Origin: RGIG5612 sp045600845
GTDB lineage: Bacteria > Bacillota > Clostridia > Lachnospirales > Lachnospiraceae
DNA: 6,347 nt
Direction: 5' to 3'
Assembly: GCA_045600845.1 (NCBI GenBank)
Contig: JAZRYR010000031.1
Location: forward strand, 1-6,347
In this document: positions 1 through 6,207 of the stretch, piece by piece
How the letters are laid out: the number at the start of each line of letters is the position of its first letter
How positions within the stretch are numbered: position 1 is the first letter of the stretch
The notes under the pieces: model-generated
The model's database searches: none
What the model was told of the DNA's origin: nothing
Seen by the model: the letters and a program-made list of their open reading frames with translations, nothing else
Translations under genes and position numbers: made by a program

Positions 1-978
1 GAAGTTCCTGAGTATATGAGCCATGAACTGCCAAAGGCAGGCGGCGCATTTGTACAGGCAGAAAGCGAACTGGCTGCTGTGAACATGGCTTATGGTGCTG
101 CAGCTGCCGGCGGTCGTGTATTTATTTCCACCAGTTCTCCAGGTCTTGCTTTAATGCAGGAAGGTCTTGGATTTATCTGCAGTACGGAAGTTCCAATCGT
201 TGCTCTGAATGTATCCAGAGGTGGCCCTGGTGTTGGCGGCATCCAGCCAGGTCAGGCAGACTATTTCCAGGCAACCAGAGGCGGTTACAATGGTGATGCG
301 AAGATTCCGGTTTTCGCTCCTTCCGGAATTCAGGAATGCGTTGACATGATTTATGAAAGCTTCGATATTGCCGAGAAATACCGCAACCCGGTACTCATTC
401 TTGCAGATGGTATGATCGGTCAGATGATGGAACCGGTAGAACTTCCTCCACAAAAGGAAATTACTCCGGTAGACCAGATCAGTGAAAAGAAACCATGGGC
501 AATCACCGGAACCGATAATCACGATGGAAGAAACGTTATTTTCTCTCTTCGTCTGGTACCGGATGTATTAGAGTCTCATGTTGAGCATATGTTTGAGAAA
601 TACGCAGAAGCAGAAAAGGAACTGGTTCGTTACAGCTCCATGAATCTGGAAGATGCGGAAATCGTATTTGTCGCTTTCGGAACTATGTCCCGTTTATGCG
701 CAGAAGCCATTGAAATTCTGGAAGAACGTGGTATTAAAGCGGGATTGATTCGTCCAATCAGCTTGTGGCCATTCCCGGAGAAAGCCTTTGAAGAAATCGG
801 TCCTAAGACAAAAGTTGTTATTTCAACCGAGCTCAGCATGGGCCAGATGATTCAGGACGTTAAGGCAGCAGTAAGCGGCCGTTTCCCTGTCAGACTGATT
901 AACCGTACTGGCGGAATTGTTCCGTCCTCTCTTGAAATTGCTGACAGAGCAATCAAACATTTGGAGGAACTGAAATGA
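1..978 (+). CDS. vorB: 2-oxoacid:ferredoxin oxidoreductase alpha subunit, VorB type (5' partial)
   Basis: Alpha subunit of a cytoplasmic, TPP-dependent 2-oxoacid:ferredoxin oxidoreductase, which interconverts a 2-oxoacid plus CoA with an acyl-CoA, CO2 and reduced ferredoxin. The frame is open from base 1, so the gene starts upstream; 325 residues are visible. By family comparison roughly 25-35 N-terminal residues are missing, including the usual YPITP stretch that precedes EVPEYMS. Family blocks seen: SSPGLALMQEG (visible residues 45-55), RGGPGVGGIQPGQ (73-85), and a C-terminal PFOR-II-type domain (about 218-325) with ELSMGQMIQDV. The PWAITG and SLRLVPDVLESH region resembles VorB (branched-chain 2-oxoacid) proteins more than the pyruvate enzyme. 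The ilvE and acyl-CoA synthetase genes downstream also favour branched-chain substrates. The stop overlaps the beta-subunit start by 4 bases. The family is certain; substrate choice is inferred, and 2-oxoglutarate or aryl-pyruvate types are alternatives. Confidence 0.9.
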   Translation, partial: EVPEYMSHELPKAGGAFVQAESELAAVNMAYGAAAAGGRVFISTSSPGLALMQEGLGFICSTEVPIVALNVSRGGPGVGGIQPGQADYFQATRGGYNGDAKIPVFAPSGIQECVDMIYESFDIAEKYRNPVLILADGMIGQMMEPVELPPQKEITPVDQISEKKPWAITGTDNHDGRNVIFSLRLVPDVLESHVEHMFEKYAEAEKELVRYSSMNLEDAEIVFVAFGTMSRLCAEAIEILEERGIKAGLIRPISLWPFPEKAFEEIGPKTKVVISTELSMGQMIQDVKAAVSGRFPVRLINRTGGIVPSSLEIADRAIKHLEELK

Positions 979-1718
979 AAACTATATTTGAACCAACAAA
1001 GGGAATGCTCCCTGTAGATACAAGTTATTGTCCAGGATGTTCTCATGGTATTGCACATCGTCTTATCATGGAAGTTCTGGAAGAAAGAGGAGATTTAGGA
1101 CGCACCATCGGTGTTGTTCCGATTGGATGCTCCATTAATGCCCATAACTTCATGAACATTGATATGTGTGAATCCACTCACGGAAGAGCTCCTGCCATTG
1201 CAACCGGTATCCGCCGTGTTCACCCGGATAAAGTTGTTTTTACTTATCAGGGCGATGGTGACTTAGCTTCCATCGGTGCTGGTGAAATCGTTCACGCAGC
1301 ACATAGAGGCGAGAAATTTACAACTTTCTTTATTAACAACGCGATTTACGGTATGACTGGTGGACAGATGGCTCCAACCACATTGATTGGCCAGAGAGCT
1401 ACCACTGCGGTGGATGGACGTACCGTTGAGCAGGCAGGACTTCCTTTAAGAGTCTGCGAAATGCTGGCAACCATTCCTGGTGCTGTTTTTGTAGAACGAG
1501 TAATCTTAAATACTCCGGCAAATGTAAGAAAAGCAAAGAAAGTTATTGAGAAAGCATTTGATATTCAGGAAGCAAAACTTGGCTTCACTTTTATCGAATT
1601 CCTTTCTGCATGTCCTACCAACTGGGGAATGTCACCGGAAGATGCTCTGAAATGGGTTGCTTCGGATATGGCAGAATACTATCCAGTCCAGAATTTTAGA
1701 ACTCCGGAGGGCTTTTGA
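975..1718 (+). CDS. 2-oxoacid:ferredoxin oxidoreductase beta subunit (TPP and 4Fe-4S binding)
   Basis: Catalytic beta subunit of the same enzyme, 247 residues, a normal length for the small-beta OFOR family. It holds TPP and one 4Fe-4S cluster. The CPGCSHG motif (residues 19-25) supplies two cluster cysteines (C19, C22); C52 in IGCS and C213 in SACPTNWG lie where the third and fourth ligands fall in characterised OFOR beta subunits. The TPP/Mg site is seen as GDGD (93-96) followed by NN (121-122) and YGMTGGQMAPTT. The ATG at 975 overlaps the alpha stop (ATGA) and is preceded by GGAGG at 963-967, 7 bases away, so translation is probably coupled and the subunits made in equal amounts. All expected functional residues are present. 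Beta subunits of the 2-oxoglutarate and branched-chain enzymes look alike, so the substrate is assigned only by context. Confidence 0.92.
   Translation: MKTIFEPTKGMLPVDTSYCPGCSHGIAHRLIMEVLEERGDLGRTIGVVPIGCSINAHNFMNIDMCESTHGRAPAIATGIRRVHPDKVVFTYQGDGDLASIGAGEIVHAAHRGEKFTTFFINNAIYGMTGGQMAPTTLIGQRATTAVDGRTVEQAGLPLRVCEMLATIPGAVFVERVILNTPANVRKAKKVIEKAFDIQEAKLGFTFIEFLSACPTNWGMSPEDALKWVASDMAEYYPVQNFRTPEGF
1706..1710 (+). promoter_or_regulatory. Ribosome binding site that decides the gamma-subunit start
   Basis: GGAGG lies inside the 3' end of the beta-subunit gene. It is 10 bases before the ATG at 1721 but only 4 bases before the in-frame TTG at 1715. The spacing and the start codon both favour ATG 1721. 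A further in-frame ATG at 1727 is 16 bases away, which is too far. Confidence 0.65.
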
Positions 1719-1720
1719 TT

Positions 1721-2251
1721 ATGAAGATGAGAATGTTTTTTGCCGGTAGCGGCGGTCAGGGAACCTTAGCAATCGGCCAGATGATTGCAAAAGCTGCAAT
1801 GGAAGAAGGAAAAGAAGTAACATGGCTTCCGTCCTATGGACCGGAAATGCGTGGTGGTACGGCAAACTGTACCGTTGTTGTTTCGGATAAGCCGATCAGC
1901 TGTCCGTTGATCAACGATGCAGATATGTTAGTGGCCATGAACCTGCCATCTCTTGTTAAATTTGAGCCAATGGTTGTTCCGGACGGACTGATTATGATTA
2001 ACAGTTCTCTGGTTAGTATTGATACTTCCAGAAGCGATGTAAAATCCGTAAAAGTTGCAGCAAACGATATCGCTGCAGAGCTGGGAAATGAAAAAGCAGC
2101 CAACATGATCATGCTGGGTGCCATCCTGAACGAGACGCATGTTGTAGAACCGGATACCATCCGTAGAGAAATCGAGCATATGTTCTCCGGCCGTAAGGAA
2201 AAATTCCTTGCCATGAACATGCAAGCTTTTGAACATTACCTTACAAAATAA
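1721..2251 (+). CDS. 2-oxoacid:acceptor oxidoreductase gamma subunit
   Basis: Gamma subunit (KorC/PorC-like POR domain) of the oxidoreductase, 176 residues from the chosen start, typical for a free-standing gamma polypeptide. It joins the alpha and beta subunits in the cytoplasmic complex and helps form the CoA-binding region. Family motifs seen: GSGGQG (residues 9-14) at the first beta-strand/helix turn, LPSYGPEMRGGTANC (36-50), and SDKPISCP (55-62), followed by the DMLVAMN block. An upstream TTG in the same frame at 1715 would add two residues and overlap the beta stop, but it is too close to the ribosome binding site. The gap to the beta gene is 2 bases. No CxxCxxC ferredoxin motifs occur in this or the other two subunits beyond the beta cluster, so a separate ferredoxin-like subunit, often encoded just before alpha, probably lies outside the window. 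Confidence 0.9.
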   Translation: MKMRMFFAGSGGQGTLAIGQMIAKAAMEEGKEVTWLPSYGPEMRGGTANCTVVVSDKPISCPLINDADMLVAMNLPSLVKFEPMVVPDGLIMINSSLVSIDTSRSDVKSVKVAANDIAAELGNEKAANMIMLGAILNETHVVEPDTIRREIEHMFSGRKEKFLAMNMQAFEHYLTK

Positions 2252-2254
2252 TAT

Positions 2255-2260
2255 AAGGAG
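2255..2260 (+). promoter_or_regulatory. Ribosome binding site for the LeuA-like gene
   Basis: AAGGAG in the 18-base gap between the gamma-subunit stop (2251) and the ATG at 2270, with 9 bases to the start codon. The gap leaves no room for a promoter plus terminator, so this gene is probably read from the same transcript as the oxidoreductase genes. Confidence 0.7.
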
Positions 2261-2269
2261 CAAAATCCA

Positions 2270-3682
2270 ATGAAAAACATCCATATCAGCGACGTTACAT
2301 TAAATACAGCACTTGATTCCGGGCGCAATGCCCTGAATTTCCGCGAGAAAATTGAGCTCGCGAAGCTGTTAGACCGCCTACATGTGGATGTTATCGAAGC
2401 TGGGGCAATAGCAAATGAAAAGACCGATAGCCTATTGATCAAGGCCATCTCTACCGCGGTAAAAAATGCTTGTATCGCGGTACTTGTGGACCCGGAAGAT
2501 AAGGAAAGTGCAGCCAAAGTATATGCAGCAGTGAAGGATGCTCCTGCCTATCGAATGCAGGTGGTAATCCCTGTAAGTACGGTACAGATGGAATACATTT
2601 GCCGCAGAAAACCGGCAGCAGTATTAGAGCTGATTAAAGATTCCGTAAGTGCCTGTAAACAGTATGCAGAAAATGTAGAGTTTATCGCAGAAGATGCCGT
2701 CCGTGGCGAGCAGGATTTTCTGTTCACAGCTATCGATGTAGCTTTGGAAGCAGGGGCAAATGTAATTACAGTCTGTGACGCAGAAGGAAGCCTGCTTCCA
2801 AATGAAGTATTTGAAAAAATTTCGGTCATTCGTGCAAAGGTACCGGAGAATGTAACTTTGGGCGTTCGTTGTGCCAATGATCTTTACATGGCCACCGCTA
2901 GTTGTGCAGCCGCCATCCGTGCAGGAGCGGATGAAATCAAGACCTGTGCCGGCGGTACAAAGACAACTGAATTAGACAAAATCGTAGCCGTTCTTTCTTC
3001 CAGAGGAGATAGCCTGAATGCATTTACCAACGTTAAGACCACAGAGATGAAGCGGGTTATTTCCCAGATTCATGAAATCTGTGAAACGAACCGTTCTGGC
3101 CGTACGCCGTTTGACTTTGGCGTCCGGGAAGAAGAAGGCGTATTCCTGACGGCAAAGGATGATATGGCGGCAGTTACTCAGGCTGCAAAACAGTTAGGCT
3201 ACGAGTTAAGCGAGGAAGATGCCGTACGTGTTTATAATGCCTTTGCGCATATTGCAGAAAAGAAAGAGCAGGTAGGATCCAGGGAATTGGATGCCATCAT
3301 CGCATCTGCTGCAATGCAGGTTCCTGCAACCTATTCGATCGAGAATTTTATTATCAACTCCGGTAACGCAATCACCGCAAGTGCTCATATGAAATTAGTC
3401 AAGGACGGTAAAGTTTTAGAGAGTGTCTGCCTTGGCGATGGTCCGATCGATGCCGCTTTCCTTGCCATCGAGCAGATCTTAGGAAGACACTTTGAGCTGG
3501 ACGATTTCCAGATTAAATCGGTAACCGAAGGACATGAGGCCATGGGTGAAACGGTAGTACGGCTTCGTTCCGACGGAAAGCTTTATTCCGGTCGAGGTAT
3601 TTCTACCGACATTATCGGAAGCGGTATTCACGCTTACATTAATGCAGTAAATAAAATTGTCTTCGAGGAGGAGGAAAAATGA
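2270..3682 (+). CDS. 2-isopropylmalate synthase-like protein with degenerate active site and LeuA regulatory domain
   Basis: A 470-residue DRE-TIM metallolyase-family protein related to LeuA (2-isopropylmalate synthase). An N-terminal TIM barrel covers about residues 4-275, a linker subdomain about 280-345, and a LeuA-type C-terminal regulatory domain about 350-465, with LGDGPIDA (388-395), GRGISTDIIGS (441-451) and AYINAVNKI (455-463). The overall fold alignment is clear: KIELAKLL then VDVIEAGA, and FIAEDAVRGEQDFL. Catalytic residues are not conserved. The family's DTTLRDGEQ reads DVTLNTALD (8-16), losing the catalytic Arg (N12) and metal-binding Asp (T13). The metal-binding HxHND reads RCAND (200-204), losing both histidines. 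The GxGERxGN loop is replaced by GGTKTTELDK. Glu141 is kept. Ordinary isopropylmalate synthase activity is therefore unlikely; a regulatory pseudoenzyme or a changed reaction is inferred. The frame is intact with normal codon use, so this is not a decayed pseudogene. The stop overlaps the next start by 4 bases. Confidence 0.85.
   Translation: MKNIHISDVTLNTALDSGRNALNFREKIELAKLLDRLHVDVIEAGAIANEKTDSLLIKAISTAVKNACIAVLVDPEDKESAAKVYAAVKDAPAYRMQVVIPVSTVQMEYICRRKPAAVLELIKDSVSACKQYAENVEFIAEDAVRGEQDFLFTAIDVALEAGANVITVCDAEGSLLPNEVFEKISVIRAKVPENVTLGVRCANDLYMATASCAAAIRAGADEIKTCAGGTKTTELDKIVAVLSSRGDSLNAFTNVKTTEMKRVISQIHEICETNRSGRTPFDFGVREEEGVFLTAKDDMAAVTQAAKQLGYELSEEDAVRVYNAFAHIAEKKEQVGSRELDAIIASAAMQVPATYSIENFIINSGNAITASAHMKLVKDGKVLESVCLGDGPIDAAFLAIEQILGRHFELDDFQIKSVTEGHEAMGETVVRLRSDGKLYSGRGISTDIIGSGIHAYINAVNKIVFEEEEK
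3665..3674 (+). promoter_or_regulatory. Extended ribosome binding site for the fusion gene
   Basis: GAGGAGGAGG provides overlapping anti-Shine-Dalgarno matches 4 to 7 bases before the ATG at 3679. The same bases encode the acidic Glu-rich C-terminus of the LeuA-like protein. With the ATGA overlap this predicts strong coupled initiation and fixes 3679 as the start. Confidence 0.7.
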
Positions 3683-6156
3683 GACTTACCTTCTCCACAA
3701 GAGGGTGGCATAACCTTTCCTGGCAGGAACTGATTGATACTACCTTAGAAAATAAATATGAAGGGCTGGAGCTTTACAACGTGCATAAATACGATGCGCT
3801 GGTTGGAAAGGGCGGTCCTTTAAACGAATATAATATTCAGGCCACGTCCCGGTTTTTAAGAAACAATAAACTGACCGTTCCATGTATTGATACCTCCTTG
3901 GATATTAGTTCCGATGAGGAAGAGGTTCGTAATTCCATTTTGGACACCATGGAAATCGCGGCGTCTTTGAAAAGCCCTTATGTTTCTGTGAAAGCAGAAA
4001 CCGAGGTGGAAGAGCAGGTTTATGCCAACGTGGAAAATCTTTTGCCGGAAGCAGAACGATTGGGAATCACGCTCCTGATTGCTACCGAAGGGCTTTATGC
4101 GGATTCTGCCAAGCTGCGTAGTCTGATGAACTATTTTGCAAGTGACAATCTTGCCGTATTATGGGATTCCCAGCACACCTACCGGGATCAAAAAGAAACT
4201 CCGTCGGATACCATTACGAATCTGGGCGCTTATGTGAAGCATGTTCATTTAAGAGACCTGAACGATGACGGAACCTATAATCTTCCAGGCGAAGGAACTT
4301 TCCCAATGGAGGATTTAATGAGAGCCTTAGGCTCCGTTGACTATAACGGATTTATTTCTCTGGTTTGGAAACCGGAATATATCAGCGAGATTACGGACCC
4401 GGGAATTGTACTGCCATTCTTCAGCAACTACATGAACCGTTTTGGCGATACCCGTGGCAAGAAGCCGACCTTGTATCTGAACCATGACGGAAGTGGTCAG
4501 TATGTTTGGAGAAAAGATGAGCTGGTTTCTCTTACGTTTTCTCAGGTTCTTGACCGTATGGCTTATGAATTTCCAGATCAGTATGCCTTCCGTTATACGA
4601 CCTTGGACTACACCCGTACCTATCGCGAGTTTCAGGAAGATGTAGACCGCTTTGCCCGTGCTCTGATGAGTCTGGGCGTGAAGCATGGATATAAAGTTGC
4701 CGTATGGGCAACAAACATTCCTGCCTGGTATATTGCATTCTGGGCAGCAGCAAAAATCGGTGCCGTTCTGGTAACCGTAAATACGGCTTATAAAATTCAT
4801 GAGGCAGAGTATTTGTTCCGGCAGTCTGATACCCATACGCTGATTATGATTGATGAATGCCGTGACTCAAATTACAAAGAAATCATTAACGAACTTTGTC
4901 CGGAAATCAAAGCTTCGAAGCCTGGAAAACCGTTACATTGCAAGGCTCTTCCGTTTTTAAGAAATGTAATTACGGTAGGCTTTTCTATGCCGGGCTGCTT
5001 AACCTTTGAGGAAGCCATGGACCGTTGCGAAAACGTTTCTACCCAGGAACTGGCAAAAATGGCAGCAGAGGTTAAGGTGGATGACGTAGTGAATATGCAG
5101 TATACCTCCGGTACTACGGGCTTCCCGAAGGGAGTTATGCTGACCCACTATAACGTAGTAAATAACGGAAAATGTATTGGAGACCGTTTGGGTCTTTCTA
5201 CAGCAGACCGTATGATGATTCAGGTGCCGATGTTCCATTGCTTCGGCATGGTGCTTTCCATGACCGCATCCATGACCCATGGAACCACCCTTTGTCCGCT
5301 TCCGTATTTTTCTGCAAAGAGTTCTCTGGCTTGTATTAATCAGGAGAAGATCACTTGCTTTAACGGGGTTCCGACCATGTTTATTGCAATGTTTAATCAT
5401 CCGGATTACCGCAGGACAGATTTCTCCCATATGCGTACGGGAATCATGGCTGGCGCCGGATGTCCTCCGGAACTCATGCGCCGTGCGGCCAGAGAGGATG
5501 AAATGCATATGACCGGTATCGTATCCGTATATGGACAGACCGAGTCCGCTCCTGGAAATACCATGTCTTCCTGGACCGATCCGCTGGATAAGAGATGTGA
5601 TACGGTTGGTAATGCGTTCCCACATATTCAGTGTAAGATTATTGACCCGGAGACGGGAGAAATACTTCCTCCGGGACAGAATGGAGAGTTCTGCTCCAGA
5701 GGCTATAACACCATGAAGGGCTATTACAAAATGCCGGATGCGACGGCAGCTGCAATCGATGCCGACGGATGGCTTCACTCCGGTGACTTAGCTTGCTGTG
5801 ACGAAAATGGCTATTACAAGATCACCGGTCGTCTGAAAGACATGATCATTCGTGGTGGGGAAAATATTTATCCGAAGGAAATCGAGGAATTCATCTACAC
5901 CCATGAAGATGTTCAGGATGTTCAGGTAATCGGTGTTCCGGATAAGACTTATGGAGAAGAAGTTATGGCCTGCGTCATCGCAAAAGAGGGAAGCGGCTTA
6001 ACGGAGGAGAAACTTCGTGAATATATTACGGACCGTCTGGCTCGTCATAAAGTTCCGAAATACATTGAATTAATGGGCGAGTTCCCAATGAATGCAGCGG
6101 GAAAAGTTTTGAAATATAAGATGAGAGAAGATGCAGCGAAAAGGCTTGGTCTTTGA
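3679..6156 (+). CDS. Fusion: sugar isomerase/epimerase-type TIM barrel plus AMP-forming acyl-CoA synthetase
   Basis: One 825-residue open frame holding two enzymes usually encoded separately. Residues 1-255 form a xylose-isomerase-like (AP_endonuc_2) TIM barrel. Candidate metal or catalytic residues are E137 (ATEG), D163 and H166 (LWDSQH), H188/H190 (VKHVHLRD), the GEG at 204-206 and E233, so it looks catalytically competent. After a linker (about 256-283), residues 284-825 are an ANL-superfamily acyl-CoA synthetase closest by eye to ACSF2/medium-chain types. Motifs: P-loop YTSGTTGFPKG (475-485), MFHCFG (518-523), YGQTES (618-623), GWLHSGDLA (697-705), GRLKDMIIRGGENIYP (717-732), and catalytic Lys809 in NAAGKVLK. 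It would activate a carboxylic acid with ATP and CoA, giving AMP and pyrophosphate, in the cytoplasm. Context suggests a branched-chain acid. There is no frame break at the junction and no good internal start, so the fusion appears genuine. The barrel's substrate is unknown. Confidence 0.88.
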   Translation: MRLTFSTRGWHNLSWQELIDTTLENKYEGLELYNVHKYDALVGKGGPLNEYNIQATSRFLRNNKLTVPCIDTSLDISSDEEEVRNSILDTMEIAASLKSPYVSVKAETEVEEQVYANVENLLPEAERLGITLLIATEGLYADSAKLRSLMNYFASDNLAVLWDSQHTYRDQKETPSDTITNLGAYVKHVHLRDLNDDGTYNLPGEGTFPMEDLMRALGSVDYNGFISLVWKPEYISEITDPGIVLPFFSNYMNRFGDTRGKKPTLYLNHDGSGQYVWRKDELVSLTFSQVLDRMAYEFPDQYAFRYTTLDYTRTYREFQEDVDRFARALMSLGVKHGYKVAVWATNIPAWYIAFWAAAKIGAVLVTVNTAYKIHEAEYLFRQSDTHTLIMIDECRDSNYKEIINELCPEIKASKPGKPLHCKALPFLRNVITVGFSMPGCLTFEEAMDRCENVSTQELAKMAAEVKVDDVVNMQYTSGTTGFPKGVMLTHYNVVNNGKCIGDRLGLSTADRMMIQVPMFHCFGMVLSMTASMTHGTTLCPLPYFSAKSSLACINQEKITCFNGVPTMFIAMFNHPDYRRTDFSHMRTGIMAGAGCPPELMRRAAREDEMHMTGIVSVYGQTESAPGNTMSSWTDPLDKRCDTVGNAFPHIQCKIIDPETGEILPPGQNGEFCSRGYNTMKGYYKMPDATAAAIDADGWLHSGDLACCDENGYYKITGRLKDMIIRGGENIYPKEIEEFIYTHEDVQDVQVIGVPDKTYGEEVMACVIAKEGSGLTEEKLREYITDRLARHKVPKYIELMGEFPMNAAGKVLKYKMREDAAKRLGL

Positions 6157-6195
6157 AAATAAATAAAACACGCGGGAGAATTCCCTAAAATAAGC

Positions 6196-6200
6196 GGAGG
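6196..6200 (+). promoter_or_regulatory. Ribosome binding site for ilvE
   Basis: GGAGG (within GCGGAGGTAA) lies 7 bases before the ATG at 6208 and fixes the start of the aminotransferase gene. It sits in a 51-base AT-rich gap (6157-6207) that also contains a short 4-bp inverted repeat but no T-tract. Confidence 0.7.
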
Positions 6201-6207
6201 TAATCGT

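Noticed and set aside
1715..1720. TTG as the start of the gamma subunit
   Set aside because: It is only 4 bases after the GGAGG element and is a rare start codon, whereas ATG 1721 is correctly spaced and gives the usual N-terminus just before the GSGGQG motif.
1834..2284. Two overlapping minus-strand open frames opposite the gamma subunit
   Set aside because: They overlap each other in different frames and oppose a well-matched family member, and neither translation resembles a known protein.
2270..3682. Calling the LeuA-like gene leuA or a decayed pseudogene
   Set aside because: The catalytic and metal residues needed for a leuA call are missing, while the uninterrupted frame, conserved regulatory domain and good ribosome binding site argue against decay.
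4432..4560. Possibility that the fusion is really two genes, with an internal start near the linker
   Set aside because: The frame runs without a stop. The only nearby in-frame ATGs (4432 and 4558) lack a purine-rich ribosome binding site, and the second falls inside the start of the synthetase domain.
4327..4836. Minus-strand open frame of 169 codons over the fusion linker
   Set aside because: Antisense to the real gene, with no family motif or recognisable domain. The plus-strand reading is continuous and meaningful on both sides of the linker.
5279..5716. Two short plus-strand frames (77 and 61 codons) inside the synthetase domain
   Set aside because: They are out of frame with conserved ligase motifs, and their translations show no recognisable domain.
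4999..5778. Long open frame on the minus strand (259 codons)
   Set aside because: It lies entirely antisense to the acyl-CoA synthetase domain, whose catalytic motifs are unmistakable. Its translation shows no recognisable domain and is rich in His, Arg and Ser, as expected of a shadow frame.
6174..6185. Hairpin after the fusion gene as a rho-independent terminator
   Set aside because: The stem is only 4 base pairs and is followed by TAAAATAA with no run of T, so efficient termination is unlikely.
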